Source of the DNA: Paulinella micropora
Lineage: Eukaryota; Cercozoa; Imbricatea; Euglyphida
Length of the DNA: 29,810 nt
Assembly (NCBI GenBank): GCA_009731375.1
Contig: BJOX01000110.1
Coordinates: 531,161 to 560,970, forward strand
Reading direction: 5' to 3'
Positions 18,588-29,011 of the stretch are shown piece by piece (position 1 is the first letter of the stretch; each line of letters begins with the position of its first letter). Under the pieces are notes generated by a model, which was not told the origin of the DNA, did no database searches, and was given only the letters and a program-made list of their open reading frames with translations. The translations under genes were made by a program, and so were the position numbers.

Positions 18588-18623
18588 ACTGTACGGTTAG
18601 AGGTGCCTTCGGAGCAGCAAGAG
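18588..18623 (+). CDS. Exon 9 of the unidentified gene (12 codons)
   Basis: Seen: 36 bases, phase 0/0, acceptor tatttttgtag|ACT and strong donor GAG|gtatgt. It reads TVRLEVPSEQQE. It fits in phase between exon 8 (ending IHAQ) and exon 10 (starting VPWYTNN). A shorter diverged copy of its first 15 bases lies upstream at 18511. Its small size makes the call less certain than the others, and it could be optional. Confidence 0.58.
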
Positions 18624-18628
18624 GTATG

Positions 18629-18660
<32 letters not shown>

Positions 18661-19140
18661 CGTATGTATGTATGTATTGTATTCATGTTATGTATGTATG
18701 TATGTATGTATGTATGTATGTATGCATGCATGTATGTATGTTATGCATGTTATGTATGTTATGTATGTATGCATGTATTTTATGTATGTATGTTATGTAT
18801 GTATGTATGTATGTATGTATGTATGTTTGTTTGTTATGTATGTATGTATGTTATGTATGTTATGTATGTATGTATGTATGTATGTATGTATGTATGTATG
18901 TATCTATGGTATGCATGTATGCATGTATGTATGTATGTATGTATGTGTTTGTGTATGTATGTATTTATGTATAACATATATGCATTATGTAGGTATTTAT
19001 GTATAAAATTGTATTGAGTTGCGTTGAGCTATGTTTTGTTATGTCGTGTTATGTGCTGTTATGTAATGTAATGTTCTTATCTTTTGTTATGCTATGTCAA
19101 ACTTTGGTTTTATCTTATTTATCTTTTATTAAGCTTATGT
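18624..19140. repeat. (ATGT)n array decaying into TTATG-type sequence
   Basis: The ATGT array with TTATG insertions continues to about 18995. Then about 140 bases of degenerate GTTATG/TTATCTTT sequence follow. No gene is seen. Confidence 0.9.
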
Positions 19141-19190
19141 TACATTTCATCCGTCACACCCACAAAATGTGGCTAGGTTGCCGATAAAAC

Positions 19191-19297
19191 TACATATGCG
19201 GGCGCGCCAAATCTGACGTGTTTTGCGGGCTCGCCGGCCCCGCCCGGCTCGCGTGCAAAACACGTCAAATTTGCGACTAACCGCATAGTCTGTATTG
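19191..19297. mobile_element. Fold-back (MITE-like) element just upstream of exon 10
   Basis: An 18 bp inverted repeat AAATCTGACGTGTTTTGC (19209-19226) pairs with GCAAAACACGTCAAATTT (19255-19272) with one mismatch. Outer arms ATGCGG (19196-19201) and CCGCAT (19281-19286) extend it. The centre is very GC-rich. The right end is only a few bases from the exon 10 acceptor, so the pre-mRNA would place a strong hairpin next to that splice site. Confidence 0.75.
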
Positions 19298-19301
19298 CAA
19301 G

Positions 19302-19421
19302 GTGCCGTGGTACACGAACAATGCACTGTGGATCCCGCGGCTTCAAGAAGAAGATTTTGATGCGCCTTTGCACCTCTACGCTTTGTATGCAGAAGAGCCG
19401 TACGAATATGCCGAGCCACAG
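19302..19421 (+). CDS. Exon 10 of the unidentified gene
   Basis: Seen: 40 codons, phase 0/0, acceptor gtattgcaag|GTG and donor CAG|gtcact. It reads VPWYTNNALWIPRLQEEDFD followed by APLHLYALYAEEPYE and ends YAEPQ: aromatic, acidic and compact, strongly protein-like. The AAG|GTG start and CAG|gtc end are the same style as exons 2 and 3. Its middle part (QEEDFDAPLHL) is copied three times in the following intron, once inverted. Family not recognised. Confidence 0.75.
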
Positions 19422-19443
19422 GTCACTCCTCATTAAATCTATG

Positions 19444-19718
19444 TATTTCTTTCCACCACCGCAAAAATTCTTTGGGAAAAATAAGACATTTGGACCCGGC
19501 CCGAGTAGGATGGTCACTTGACTGTAAAAAACGGTGGCCCATTGTGCTAGCCATTGAATTCTTTTCAGGCCATGGCTTGCACAATTGTGATCACGTGGCC
19601 ATGGACTTGTGACCTTCCCAACTTTTTGCGTGGCCATGGTCCCTATTCACAGTCAAGTGACCACACTATTCGGGTCGGGTCCCAAATGTATTACTTTTTC
19701 GATGTGGAGGAAATAAAT
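19444..19718. mobile_element. Inverted-repeat (MITE-like) element in intron 10
   Basis: Arms of about 46 bp: ATAAGACATTTGGACCCGGC ... GGTCACTTGACTGT (19481-19525) and ACAGTCAAGTGACC ... GGGTCCCAAATGTATTACT (19649-19694). Similarity extends outward as TATTTCTTTCCACCACC against GTGGAGGAAATAAATA. The interior (about 120 bp) carries CCATGGC/GCCATGG palindromes and no coding capacity. Confidence 0.78.
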
Positions 19719-19744
19719 AATATATGTATTGTCTAAGGTCAGCT

Positions 19745-19868
19745 GAAAAATTTCGGCCACATCACCTTTCGGCCAACCGTAAATACGGGGAATTTCGGGC
19801 TAACATTTTATTTTTGGACAACAAATGTACCGTAATTACGGTATAATTTGCTCTGGCCGAAAATTTTC
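19745..19868. mobile_element. Small fold-back element with terminal GAAAATTTCGGCCA repeats
   Basis: Terminal inverted repeat GAAAAATTTCGGCCA (19745-19759) and TGGCCGAAAATTTTC (19854-19868), one mismatch. A perfect 16-base palindrome TACCGTAATTACGGTA lies at 19828-19843 and a CCGTAAATACGG mini-hairpin upstream of it. Confidence 0.72.
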
Positions 19869-20034
19869 ACTTTTCCTTATATATTTGTCTATCTATTCGT
19901 CTGCCTGTCTATCTGTCTATTTTCTTTGCGGAAAGACTTTACGAGTACGACATAGATAGATAGATAGATAGATTAGGTGTAAAGGCGCGTCAGCATCATA
20001 TTCTTGTAGATAGATAGAGATAGATAGATAGATC

Positions 20035-20071
<37 letters not shown>

Positions 20072-20160
20072 ATACATAGATAGATAAAGAGACAGACAGA
20101 CAAACAGAGAGACAAAAAGATAACAAATAGTACAAGAATAGTGTTAATAGCCTAGAGTTC
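19869..20160 (-). repeat. TAGA array with an inverted exon 10 fragment
   Basis: At 19972-20006 the reverse strand reads CAAGAATATGATGCTGACGC then GCCTTTACACCTAATC. It is a diverged copy of the exon 10 middle (CAAGAAGAAGATTTTGATGC), still reading QEYDADAPLHL. It is flanked by TAGA repeats, i.e. ATCT on the reverse strand, so fragment and array were inverted together. Confidence 0.8.
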
Positions 20161-20177
20161 TTTATCTATTTATCTAT

Positions 20178-20272
<95 letters not shown>

Positions 20273-20325
20273 CCTACCTACCTACCTACCTACCTACCTA
20301 CCTACCTACCTACCTACCTACCTAC

Positions 20326-20417
<92 letters not shown>
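20161..20417. repeat. (ATCT)n with central (CTAC)n block
   Basis: ATCT array with a CTAC block at about 20271-20328. Confidence 0.97.
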
Positions 20418-20451
20418 AAGAGGAAGATTTTGACGCGCCTTTATACCTCTA
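20418..20451 (+). repeat. Forward copy of the exon 10 middle
   Basis: AGGAAGATTTTGACGCGCCT then TTATACCTCTA matches exon 10 (GAAGATTTTGATGCGCCTTT) with few changes, and the ATCT array resumes as ACCTCTAATCTATC. Confidence 0.85.
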
Positions 20452-22100
<1,649 letters not shown>

Positions 22101-22107
22101 CTTGTAG

Positions 22108-22754
22108 GATCCAGGTTCACCTCGTTCAGACCAGCACGACTACGTAGCAGACGCAGATGGCACAACCTCACGAAACGGCCCCAACGGAAAAGCCAGTAAC
22201 CGTCACAGCCCAACCGCTTTTAGTCGTAACGGTAACAAAAACGCAGGGGAGAAACGGCCGCGGCGGGGTAACGGACGGGGCAGCCAGTCGAGCATTGTGC
22301 AAAACGAGAGTAACGGAAGCGGAAGTGCACGAACGAGTAACCGGCAGGAAGGCAAGCATGCTGCTCATGGTCATAGCCAGGCACGTAGCGGTGGAAATAA
22401 TAAACGCCTTCTCCGTCCCCCACCCGTTACCGTTGATGTGATTTCTCATCACACCTCGACCGCGACCGCCGAGTCCAGCGGTAACACCTCGCCCGTTTCT
22501 CTTGACGCCAGTCGCACGTTGCGCAATAATATCGGCCGGCCCGAACGAACCAGCCGGCAGTCCCGTGGCGGGTCTGACGGACCAGCCGCGAAACGGTCGG
22601 TGGTCAAGGGGGTTGTGCAGCCGTTGCGCCACCAGCGCGCGCGGGAAAAAACTGGTGGTGGGGCAGCCGCCACCAGCCCGGCCAGAAATACATCATTAAA
22701 CACTTCATCTGCGGCGGGAAGTGTACTGAGCAGAGTGTTGGCTACACCGTTGAG
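22108..22754 (+). CDS. Exon 11, basic Asn/Ser/Gly-rich linker exon
   Basis: Seen: 215 codons plus two bases, acceptor tctatcttgtag|GAT in phase 0 after exon 10, donor TTGAG|gtaata. It starts [18 protein letters not shown] and is then dominated by Asn, Ser, Gly, Arg, Thr and Pro (for example [14 protein letters not shown]) with no hydrophobic core, as expected for a disordered basic linker. The frame stays open for 645 bases at high GC content. Odd: the donor leaves phase 2, which does not match exon 12 (phase 0). A weaker donor at 22735 (AGA|gtgttg) would give phase 0, or an exon may be missing between. Long antisense open frames here are mirror images. Confidence 0.74.
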
Positions 22755-23034
22755 GTAATAAATACAACGCACAAGTTATTACATCCATAAAAATGTTATA
22801 TATATATCTATATATATACATAGAAATGATACCACACACACGCACATCAATATTATATATATGTATATATAATATGACATTTTTGAATATTGTGAGTGTG
22901 TGTGTGTGTGTTTGTGTGTGTGTTGGTTGATATCACTGCTCAGAGAGAAAAAAAAAAAAAAAAATGTGCAGCACATAACCTACAGAAAGAAATAAGGCAT
23001 AGGAAACGTATGTAACGGGAGGGTAAAAAATGTA
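22755..23034. other. Start of intron 11: TA, GT and poly-A tracts
   Basis: TA-rich sequence at 22795-22870, a GT run at about 22892-22922, an A run of about 16 at 22949-22964, then about 65 bases of ordinary sequence. No convincing exon seen. Confidence 0.8.
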
Positions 23035-23132
23035 TTATTGTTATTACATTGATTATTATGATGATTATTATGATTATGCTTATGATTATTATTATTATTA
23101 TGCTTATGCTTATGATTATTATTATGATTATG

Positions 23133-23181
<49 letters not shown>

Positions 23182-23238
23182 TTATGCTTATGATTATTAT
23201 TATTATTATTATCATTATTATTATTATTATTATTATTA

Positions 23239-23307
<69 letters not shown>
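23035..23307. repeat. (ATT)n array with ATG/TTC variants
   Basis: A trinucleotide ATT array with interspersed GATTATG and CTTATG units in its first half and almost pure ATT in the second. Confidence 0.97.
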
Positions 23308-23383
23308 GTGGTACATTCTCTTGTCCTCATATATATATATATATTATATATATATATATATATATGGTACATTCTCTTGTCTT

Positions 23384-23435
<52 letters not shown>

Positions 23436-23616
23436 TACATACATACATATAGGACTGCCCCTCCCCCCATACAGCGGGGGCTATCCCTAGATTATATATG
23501 TATATATGTATATATATATATATATATATACATACATACATACATACATATTGGACTGCCCCTCCCCCCTTACAGCGGGGGCTATCTCTAGATTATATAT
23601 ATATATCTATATATAT

Positions 23617-23648
<32 letters not shown>

Positions 23649-23653
23649 CATAT

Positions 23654-23693
<40 letters not shown>

Positions 23694-23746
23694 CATACAT
23701 ACATATAGAACTGCCCCTCCCCCCTTATAGCGGAAGCTATCCCTAG

Positions 23747-23797
<51 letters not shown>

Positions 23798-24113
23798 TCG
23801 TACATACATACATACATACATACATATAGGACTGCCCCTCCCCCCTTACAGCGGGGGCTATCTCTAGATTATATACATATATATATATATATTATATATA
23901 TATTATATACACATATATATACATACATACATACATACATACATATAGAACTGCCCCTCCCCCCTTACAGCGGGAGCTATCCCTAGATTATATATATATA
24001 TATATAATATATGTATATATATTTATATATATATATACATACATACATATACACATACATACATACATACATATAGGACTGCCCTCCCCCCTTACAGCGG
24101 GGGCTATCCCTAG

Positions 24114-24169
<56 letters not shown>

Positions 24170-24210
24170 CATACATACATACATATAGGACTGCCCCTCC
24201 TCCTTTACAG
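23308..24210 (+). repeat. TA/CATA arrays with six copies of the exon 12 5' edge and acceptor
   Basis: A segment GGACTGCCCCTCCCCCCTTA followed by CAG|CGGGGGCTATCCCTAGATT occurs at about 23450, 23551, 23707, 23827, 23946 and 24074, each preceded by ATACATACAT and followed by TA repeats; the seventh copy (24187) continues into exon 12. The segment carries a strong polypyrimidine tract and AG (one copy has TAG). CCCCC and GGGGG flank the AG and can pair as a hairpin. Period is about 101-156 bp. Confidence 0.88.
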
Positions 24211-24238
24211 CGGGGGCTATCTCTAGATTCTACTCAAG
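24211..24238 (+). CDS. Exon 12 (short) of the unidentified gene
   Basis: Seen: 28 bases, acceptor tcctcctttacag|CGG and donor CAAG|gtatct. Read in phase 0 it gives RGLSLDSTQ and leaves one G, which joins GT of exon 13 as a Gly codon, giving STQ-G-GG-MAST. TCC/TCT differences among the six upstream copies are silent in this frame. It does not match the phase of exon 11's best donor. Very short, so moderate confidence; it is the only copy that continues past GATT into unique sequence with a donor. Confidence 0.5.
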
Positions 24239-24267
24239 GTATCTATCTATCTATCTATCTATCTATG

Positions 24268-24352
<85 letters not shown>

Positions 24353-24405
24353 GTCTATCTATCTATCTATGTATCTATCTGTCTATCGATCTGTCTATCT
24401 ATCTA

Positions 24406-24499
<94 letters not shown>

Positions 24500-24568
24500 G
24501 TCTATCTATATGTCTATCTATCTGTCTATCTTTCTGTCTTTCTATCTGTCTACCTTTCTGTCTGTTTA

Positions 24569-24655
<87 letters not shown>

Positions 24656-24665
24656 CATCTATCTA
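24239..24665. repeat. (ATCT)n array with GTCT and TTTC variants, starting at the exon 12 donor
   Basis: The donor itself is the start of the array (GTATCTATCTATC). Variants GTCT and TTCTGTC occur at about 24498-24567. Confidence 0.97.
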
Positions 24666-24920
24666 TTTTTCTACCTATCTACCTACCCACCTACCCACCT
24701 ACCTTCCCACCAGCCTACCTACCTACCTACCAATCTCCCTACTGCTTCCCTACTTACCTACTTACCTACTTACCTACCTACCTACCTATCTATCTTTTTC
24801 CCTGTTTACCTCCCCCCTACCTACCTACCTACCTACCTACCTACCTACCCACGTAGCTACCCACCTACCTACTACCTACCTACCTACCTAGTCGCCTACC
24901 TACCTTCCTACCTAACTAAT
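24666..24920. repeat. (CTAC)n array
   Basis: ACCT/CTAC array with CCAC, TTAC and CCCT variants passes into the exon 13 copy array. Confidence 0.95.
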
Positions 24921-27449
24921 TACAGGCGGTGGTGTCATTGTCTCTACATCATGGTATGGCGAGAATCAGAGACGCAAATCTACCTAGCTACCTAGCTACC
25001 TAGCTACCTACCTACTTACCTACCTACCTACCTACCTTAATAATTACAGGCGGTGGTGTCATTGTCTCTACAACATGGTATGGCGAGGATCAGAGACGAA
25101 ATCTACTTACCTACCTACCTTACTTACCTACCTACCTACCTACTTACCTACCTACCTACCTACCTACCTACCTACCTACCTACCTACTTGCCTACCTACC
25201 TTCCTACCTAACTTTTTACAGGCGGTGGTGTCATTGTCTCTACGTCATGGTATGGTGAGTCTCAGAGACTACCTACCTCCCTATGTACCTACCTACCTAC
25301 CTACCTACCTACCTATTCACCTACCTACCTACCTATTCACCTACCTACCTACCTACTTGCCTACCTACCTTTCTAACTTGTTACAGGTGGTGGTGGAATG
25401 GCCTCTACATCATGGTATGGGGAGGATCAGAGACGCAAATCTACCTACCTACCTACCTACCTACCTACCTACCTACCCACCTGCCTACCTACCTACCTAC
25501 CTAACTACCTACCTACCTGCCTACTTGCCTACCTACCTTCCTGCCTAACTAATTACAGGCGGTGGTGTCATTGTCTCTACATCATGGTATGGCGAGGATC
25601 AGAGACGCAAATCTACCTACCTACCTACCCACCTACCCACTAAGCTACCTATCCACTTACCCACTACCTACTTGCCTACCTACCTTCCTACCTAACTAAT
25701 TACAGGCGGTGGTGGAATGGCCTCTACATCATGGTATGGGGAGGATCAGAGACGCAAATCTACCTACCTACCTACCTACCTACCTACCTACCTACCTACC
25801 TACCTACCTACCTACCTTCCTACCTAACTAATTGCAGGCGGTGGTGTCATTGTCTCTACATCATTATATGGCGAGTCTCAGAGACTACCTACCTACCTAT
25901 TTACCTACCTACCTACCTACCTACCTACCTACCTACCTACCTACCTTTGTCTACCTACCTTCCTACCCAACTAATTACAGGCGGTGGTGTCATTGTCTCT
26001 ACATCATGGTATGGCGAGTCTCAGAGACTACCTACCTACCTATCTACCTGCCTACCTACCTACCTACCTACTTGCCTACCTATCTTCCCACCTAAATAAT
26101 TACAGGCGGTGGTGGAATGGCCTCTACATCATGGTATGGCGAGTCTCAGAGACTACCTACCTACCTATCTACCTGCCTACCTACCTACCTACCTACTTGC
26201 CTGCCTACCTTCCTACCTAACTAATTACAGGCGGTGGTGGAATGGCCTCTACATCATGGTATGGCGAGTCTCAGAGACTACCTACCTACCTATTCACCTA
26301 TTCACCTACCTACCTACCTACCTACCTACCTACCTACCTACTTACCTACCTACTTGCCTACCTACCTTCCTACCTAACTTTATTACAGGCGGTGGTGTCA
26401 TTGTCTCTACATCATGGTGAGTCTCAGAGACTACCTACCTACCTATCTACCTACCTATTCACCTACCTACCTACCTACCTACCTAACTAATTACAGGCGG
26501 TGGTGGAATGGCCTCTACATCATGGTATGGGGAGGATCAGAGACGCAAATCTACCTACCTACCTACCTAGCTACCTACCTACCCACCCACCTACCTACCT
26601 ACCTACCTACCTACCTACCTACCTACCTTCCTACCTAACTAATTACAGGCGGTGGTGTCATTGTCTCTACATCATGGTATGGCGAGTCTCAGAGACTACC
26701 TACCTGCCTACCTACCTCCCTACCTGCCTACCTACCCACCTACCTACCCACCTACCTACCTACCTACCTACCTACCTACTTGCCTACCTACCTTCCTACC
26801 TAACTAATTACAGGTGGTGGTGGAATGGCCTCTTCATCATGGTATGGGGAAGATCAGAGACGCAAATCTACCTACCTACCTACTTACCTACCTACCTACC
26901 TATTCACCTACCTACTTACCCACTGGCCTACTTACCTACCTACCTACCTATTCACCTACCTACCTACCTACCTACCTACCTACTTGCCTACCTACCTTCC
27001 TACCTAACTAATTACAGGTGGTGGTGGAATGGCCTCTACATCATGGTATGGGGAGGATCAGAGACGCAAATCTACCTACCTACCTACTTACCTACCTACC
27101 TACCTATTCACCTACCTACTTACCCACTGGCCTACTTACCTACCTACCTACCTATTCACCTACCTACCTACCTACCTACCTACCTACTTGCCTACCTACC
27201 TTCCTACCTAACTAATTACAGGTGGTGGTGGAATGGCCTCTACATCATGGTATGGGGAGGATCAGAGACGCAAATCTACCTACCTACCTACTTACCCACC
27301 TACCTACCTACCTACCTATTCACCTTCCTACTTACCCACTTGCCTACTTACCTACCTACCTACCTACCTACCTACCTACCTACCTACCTACCTACCTACC
27401 TACCTACCTACCTACTTGCCTACCTACCTTCCCACCTAACTAATTACAG
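24921..27449 (+). repeat. Array of 16 exon 13 5'-edge copies with branch-site-like and acceptor sequence, in (CTAC)n
   Basis: The unit is CCTTCCTACCTAACTAATTA plus CAG|, then about 57 bases of exon 13 start (GGTGGTGGTGGAATGGCC to CGCAAATC), then (CTAC)n. Exon-like starts lie at 24926, 25050, 25222, 25387, 25559, 25706, 25838, 25981, 26106, 26231, 26389, 26497, 26649, 26814, 27018 and 27222; the real exon starts at 27450. Two subtypes alternate: GCGGTGGTGTCATTGTCTC and G(T/C)GGTGGTGGAATGGCCTC. Some units have gained GGTGAGTCTC, a consensus donor (25256, 26417). The last units repeat exactly every 204 bp. Confidence 0.92.
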
Positions 27450-27547
27450 GTGGTGGTGGAATGGCCTCTACATCATGGTATGGGGAGGATCAGAGACGCA
27501 AATCGATCCCAGAGGAAGCAGCCTCAGAAGAATTGAGTGATTCAGAG
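27450..27547 (+). CDS. Exon 13 of the unidentified gene
   Basis: Seen: 98 bases, acceptor ctaactaattacag|GT, donor GAG|gtcgtt. With one G from exon 12 it reads GGGGMASTSWYGEDQRRKS then IPEEAASEELSDSE and ends in phase 0. The Glu/Ser-rich end continues into exon 14 ([11 protein letters not shown]), supporting the frame; the other two frames stop inside the exon. It is recognised as the true copy because it alone continues past CAAATC into unique sequence. The acidic SDSE-type patch resembles casein kinase 2 sites (inference). Confidence 0.65.
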
Positions 27548-27558
27548 GTCGTTCTTAT

Positions 27559-27727
27559 CATTCTTCTTCTTCTTCTTCTTCTTCTTCTTCTTCTTCTTCT
27601 TCTTCTTCTTCTTCTTCTTCTTCTTCTTCTTCTTCTTCCTCTTCCTCTTCTTCTTCTTCTTCTTCTTCTTCTTCTTCTTCTTCTTCTTCTTCTTCTTCTT
27701 CTTCTTCTTCTTCTTCTTCTTCTTCTG
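27559..27727. repeat. (TTC)n array
   Basis: About 55 TTC units with two TCC variants near 27638-27648, beginning shortly after the exon 13 donor. A polypyrimidine strand of this length can form triplex DNA (established knowledge). Confidence 0.97.
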
Positions 27728-27870
27728 ATGACTATTATTATTATTATCCCTTAAATATGTTGGGAGCAGGGTGTGTGGATGTTTTGGGTGTACGGGGGAA
27801 ATGGACATTGTGCACCCCCCCCCCCCCCCCCCCCNNNNNNNNNNTGGGAGCTCATATTTGCAGGGTGGCT
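27728..27870. other. Intron 13 sequence with poly-C run and 10-base gap
   Basis: Short ATT block at 27735-27747, about 65 bases of ordinary sequence, a C run from about 27816 to 27834 that breaks at an N run (27835-27844), then TGGGAGCTCATATTTGCAGG. No gene seen. Confidence 0.85.
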
Positions 27871-27946
27871 AGCCCCAGACTCGATCTTGATGCTGGTATA
27901 ATTTTGTTAGCCCCAGACTCGATCTTGATGCTGGTATAATTTTGTT
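27871..27946 (+). repeat. Two tandem 38 bp units with splice-like ends
   Basis: AGCCCCAGACTCGATCTTGA plus TGCTGGTATAATTTTGTT occurs twice with a period of 38 (starts 27871 and 27909). The unit contains TTTTGTTAG| and GCTG|GTATAA, so a 23-base segment sits between acceptor-like and donor-like dinucleotides. Confidence 0.85.
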
Positions 27947-27953
27947 GGAATTT

Positions 27954-27969
27954 ACGCAAATATTTGCGT
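27954..27969. repeat. Perfect 16-base palindrome
   Basis: ACGCAAATATTTGCGT is a perfect inverted repeat without spacer, directly after the 38 bp tandem repeat. Confidence 0.85.
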
Positions 27970-28178
27970 TAGATGAGTGTCCTGAATACGGAAGTTCCCT
28001 TTTTTTTGTCGGCCTGTTTTCTGCACCGCCCTGTCGGAAGGTAATGACAAAGTAGTGCCAAAATGAATGGCTGAGATTGCTTCAAGGTTTTATAAGTTTT
28101 GCATTGAGATTGCGAGGGAAAACGGCATTGGGAAGAGAGTGAGGGGGGGGGGGGGGGGGGGGGGGGGGNNNNNNNNNN
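27970..28178. other. Intron 13 sequence, poly-G run and gap
   Basis: About 170 bases without recognisable feature, then a G run at about 28142-28168 that breaks at an N run (28169-28178). Confidence 0.8.
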
Positions 28179-28198
28179 TCTCATTATTCTCATTATTA

Positions 28199-28241
<43 letters not shown>

Positions 28242-28373
28242 AATGTAGGCACATGTCCAGGATCTGGATCTGATGCTATAGTCTGAGGAAGCCTATTATT
28301 ATTATTATTATTTTATTATTATTATTATTATTACTATTATTATTATTATATTATTATTATTATTATTATTATT
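28179..28373. repeat. (ATT)n arrays around a short unique segment
   Basis: ATT arrays at about 28190-28240 and 28294-28373 flank about 50 bases (ATGTAGGCACATGTCCAGGA ... GAGGAAGCC). Confidence 0.95.
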
Positions 28374-28823
28374 CCCGATGAAAAAACCTAGTCACACTTG
28401 CTAAACAGAGTTCCAGCCCAATGGCCTCAAGGCGTTAAACTGTGACGCCAACTCATAACCCTTTGGTGGTAGATGCTGGGGAGGAGGGTCGTTGCGCGCG
28501 TAAAAGATCTTAAACTCCGCATATGCTGGTTGATAGCCCAGGACCCAGCAGACACCAGCTTGTTATGGGTGGGGTTTCGAGGCAGCTCTAGCAACCGCGC
28601 TTGGTGTATGCTCTTGCACATTCGGTGACGTCTTGCAAGAGGTTGCTGGGACTGCGGAATAACCTCGGCTTAGTGCACAGTCTTGCCCTCAGGAGCTCCA
28701 TCGGTGGCCCCGATCATCAGGCGAGAGACTGACACGGGGGGGTGGAGGACCTCGAACAAGGTATTGGAGGCTTATGTCCGTTGAGGATATGCCATTAGCT
28801 GCATCAGTACGCCTCAGATATAG
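28374..28823. other. Unclassified 450 bp block flanked by (ATT)n
   Basis: Non-repetitive sequence of balanced composition, bounded on both sides by ATT arrays, with a G run near 28735. There is no convincing exon: open frames are short and no phase-0 acceptor/donor pair gives protein-like sequence. Flanking by the same trinucleotide on both sides resembles the ATCT-flanked elements A, B and the LINE, so it may be an insertion into an ATT array. Confidence 0.5.
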
Positions 28824-28895
28824 TATTATTATTATATTATTATTATTATTATTGCTACTACTACTATTGTAATTATTACCATCATCACCACCACC

Positions 28896-28953
<58 letters not shown>
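28824..28953. repeat. (ATT)n then (ATC/ACC)n array before exon 14
   Basis: ATT at 28824-28853, then CACCAC and CATCAT trinucleotide units at 28880-28953, ending ATATTTTCTTCAG at the exon 14 acceptor. Confidence 0.96.
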
Positions 28954-28954
<1 letters not shown>

Positions 28955-28965
28955 ATTTTCTTCAG

Positions 28966-29011
28966 GATAATTTTGTGTCGGCAAGCTCCGAGTCAAGCGA
29001 AGGCGAAGAAG
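28966..29011 (+). CDS. Exon 14 of the unidentified gene (acidic serine-rich)
   Basis: Seen: 46 bases, acceptor atattttcttcag|GAT (a good polypyrimidine tract) and donor GAAG|gtgtgt. In phase 0 it reads [15 protein letters not shown] and leaves one G. It continues the acidic Ser/Glu patch of exon 13. Its 3' 28 bases and donor are copied twice in the ATCT array downstream (29216, 29508). The next exon lies beyond the window. Confidence 0.65.

Noticed and set aside
22168-22632. Antisense open frame over exon 11
   Set aside because: It mirrors the Arg/Gly/Asn-rich, GC-rich sense exon, which has good splice sites and phase continuity; the antisense frame has no support.
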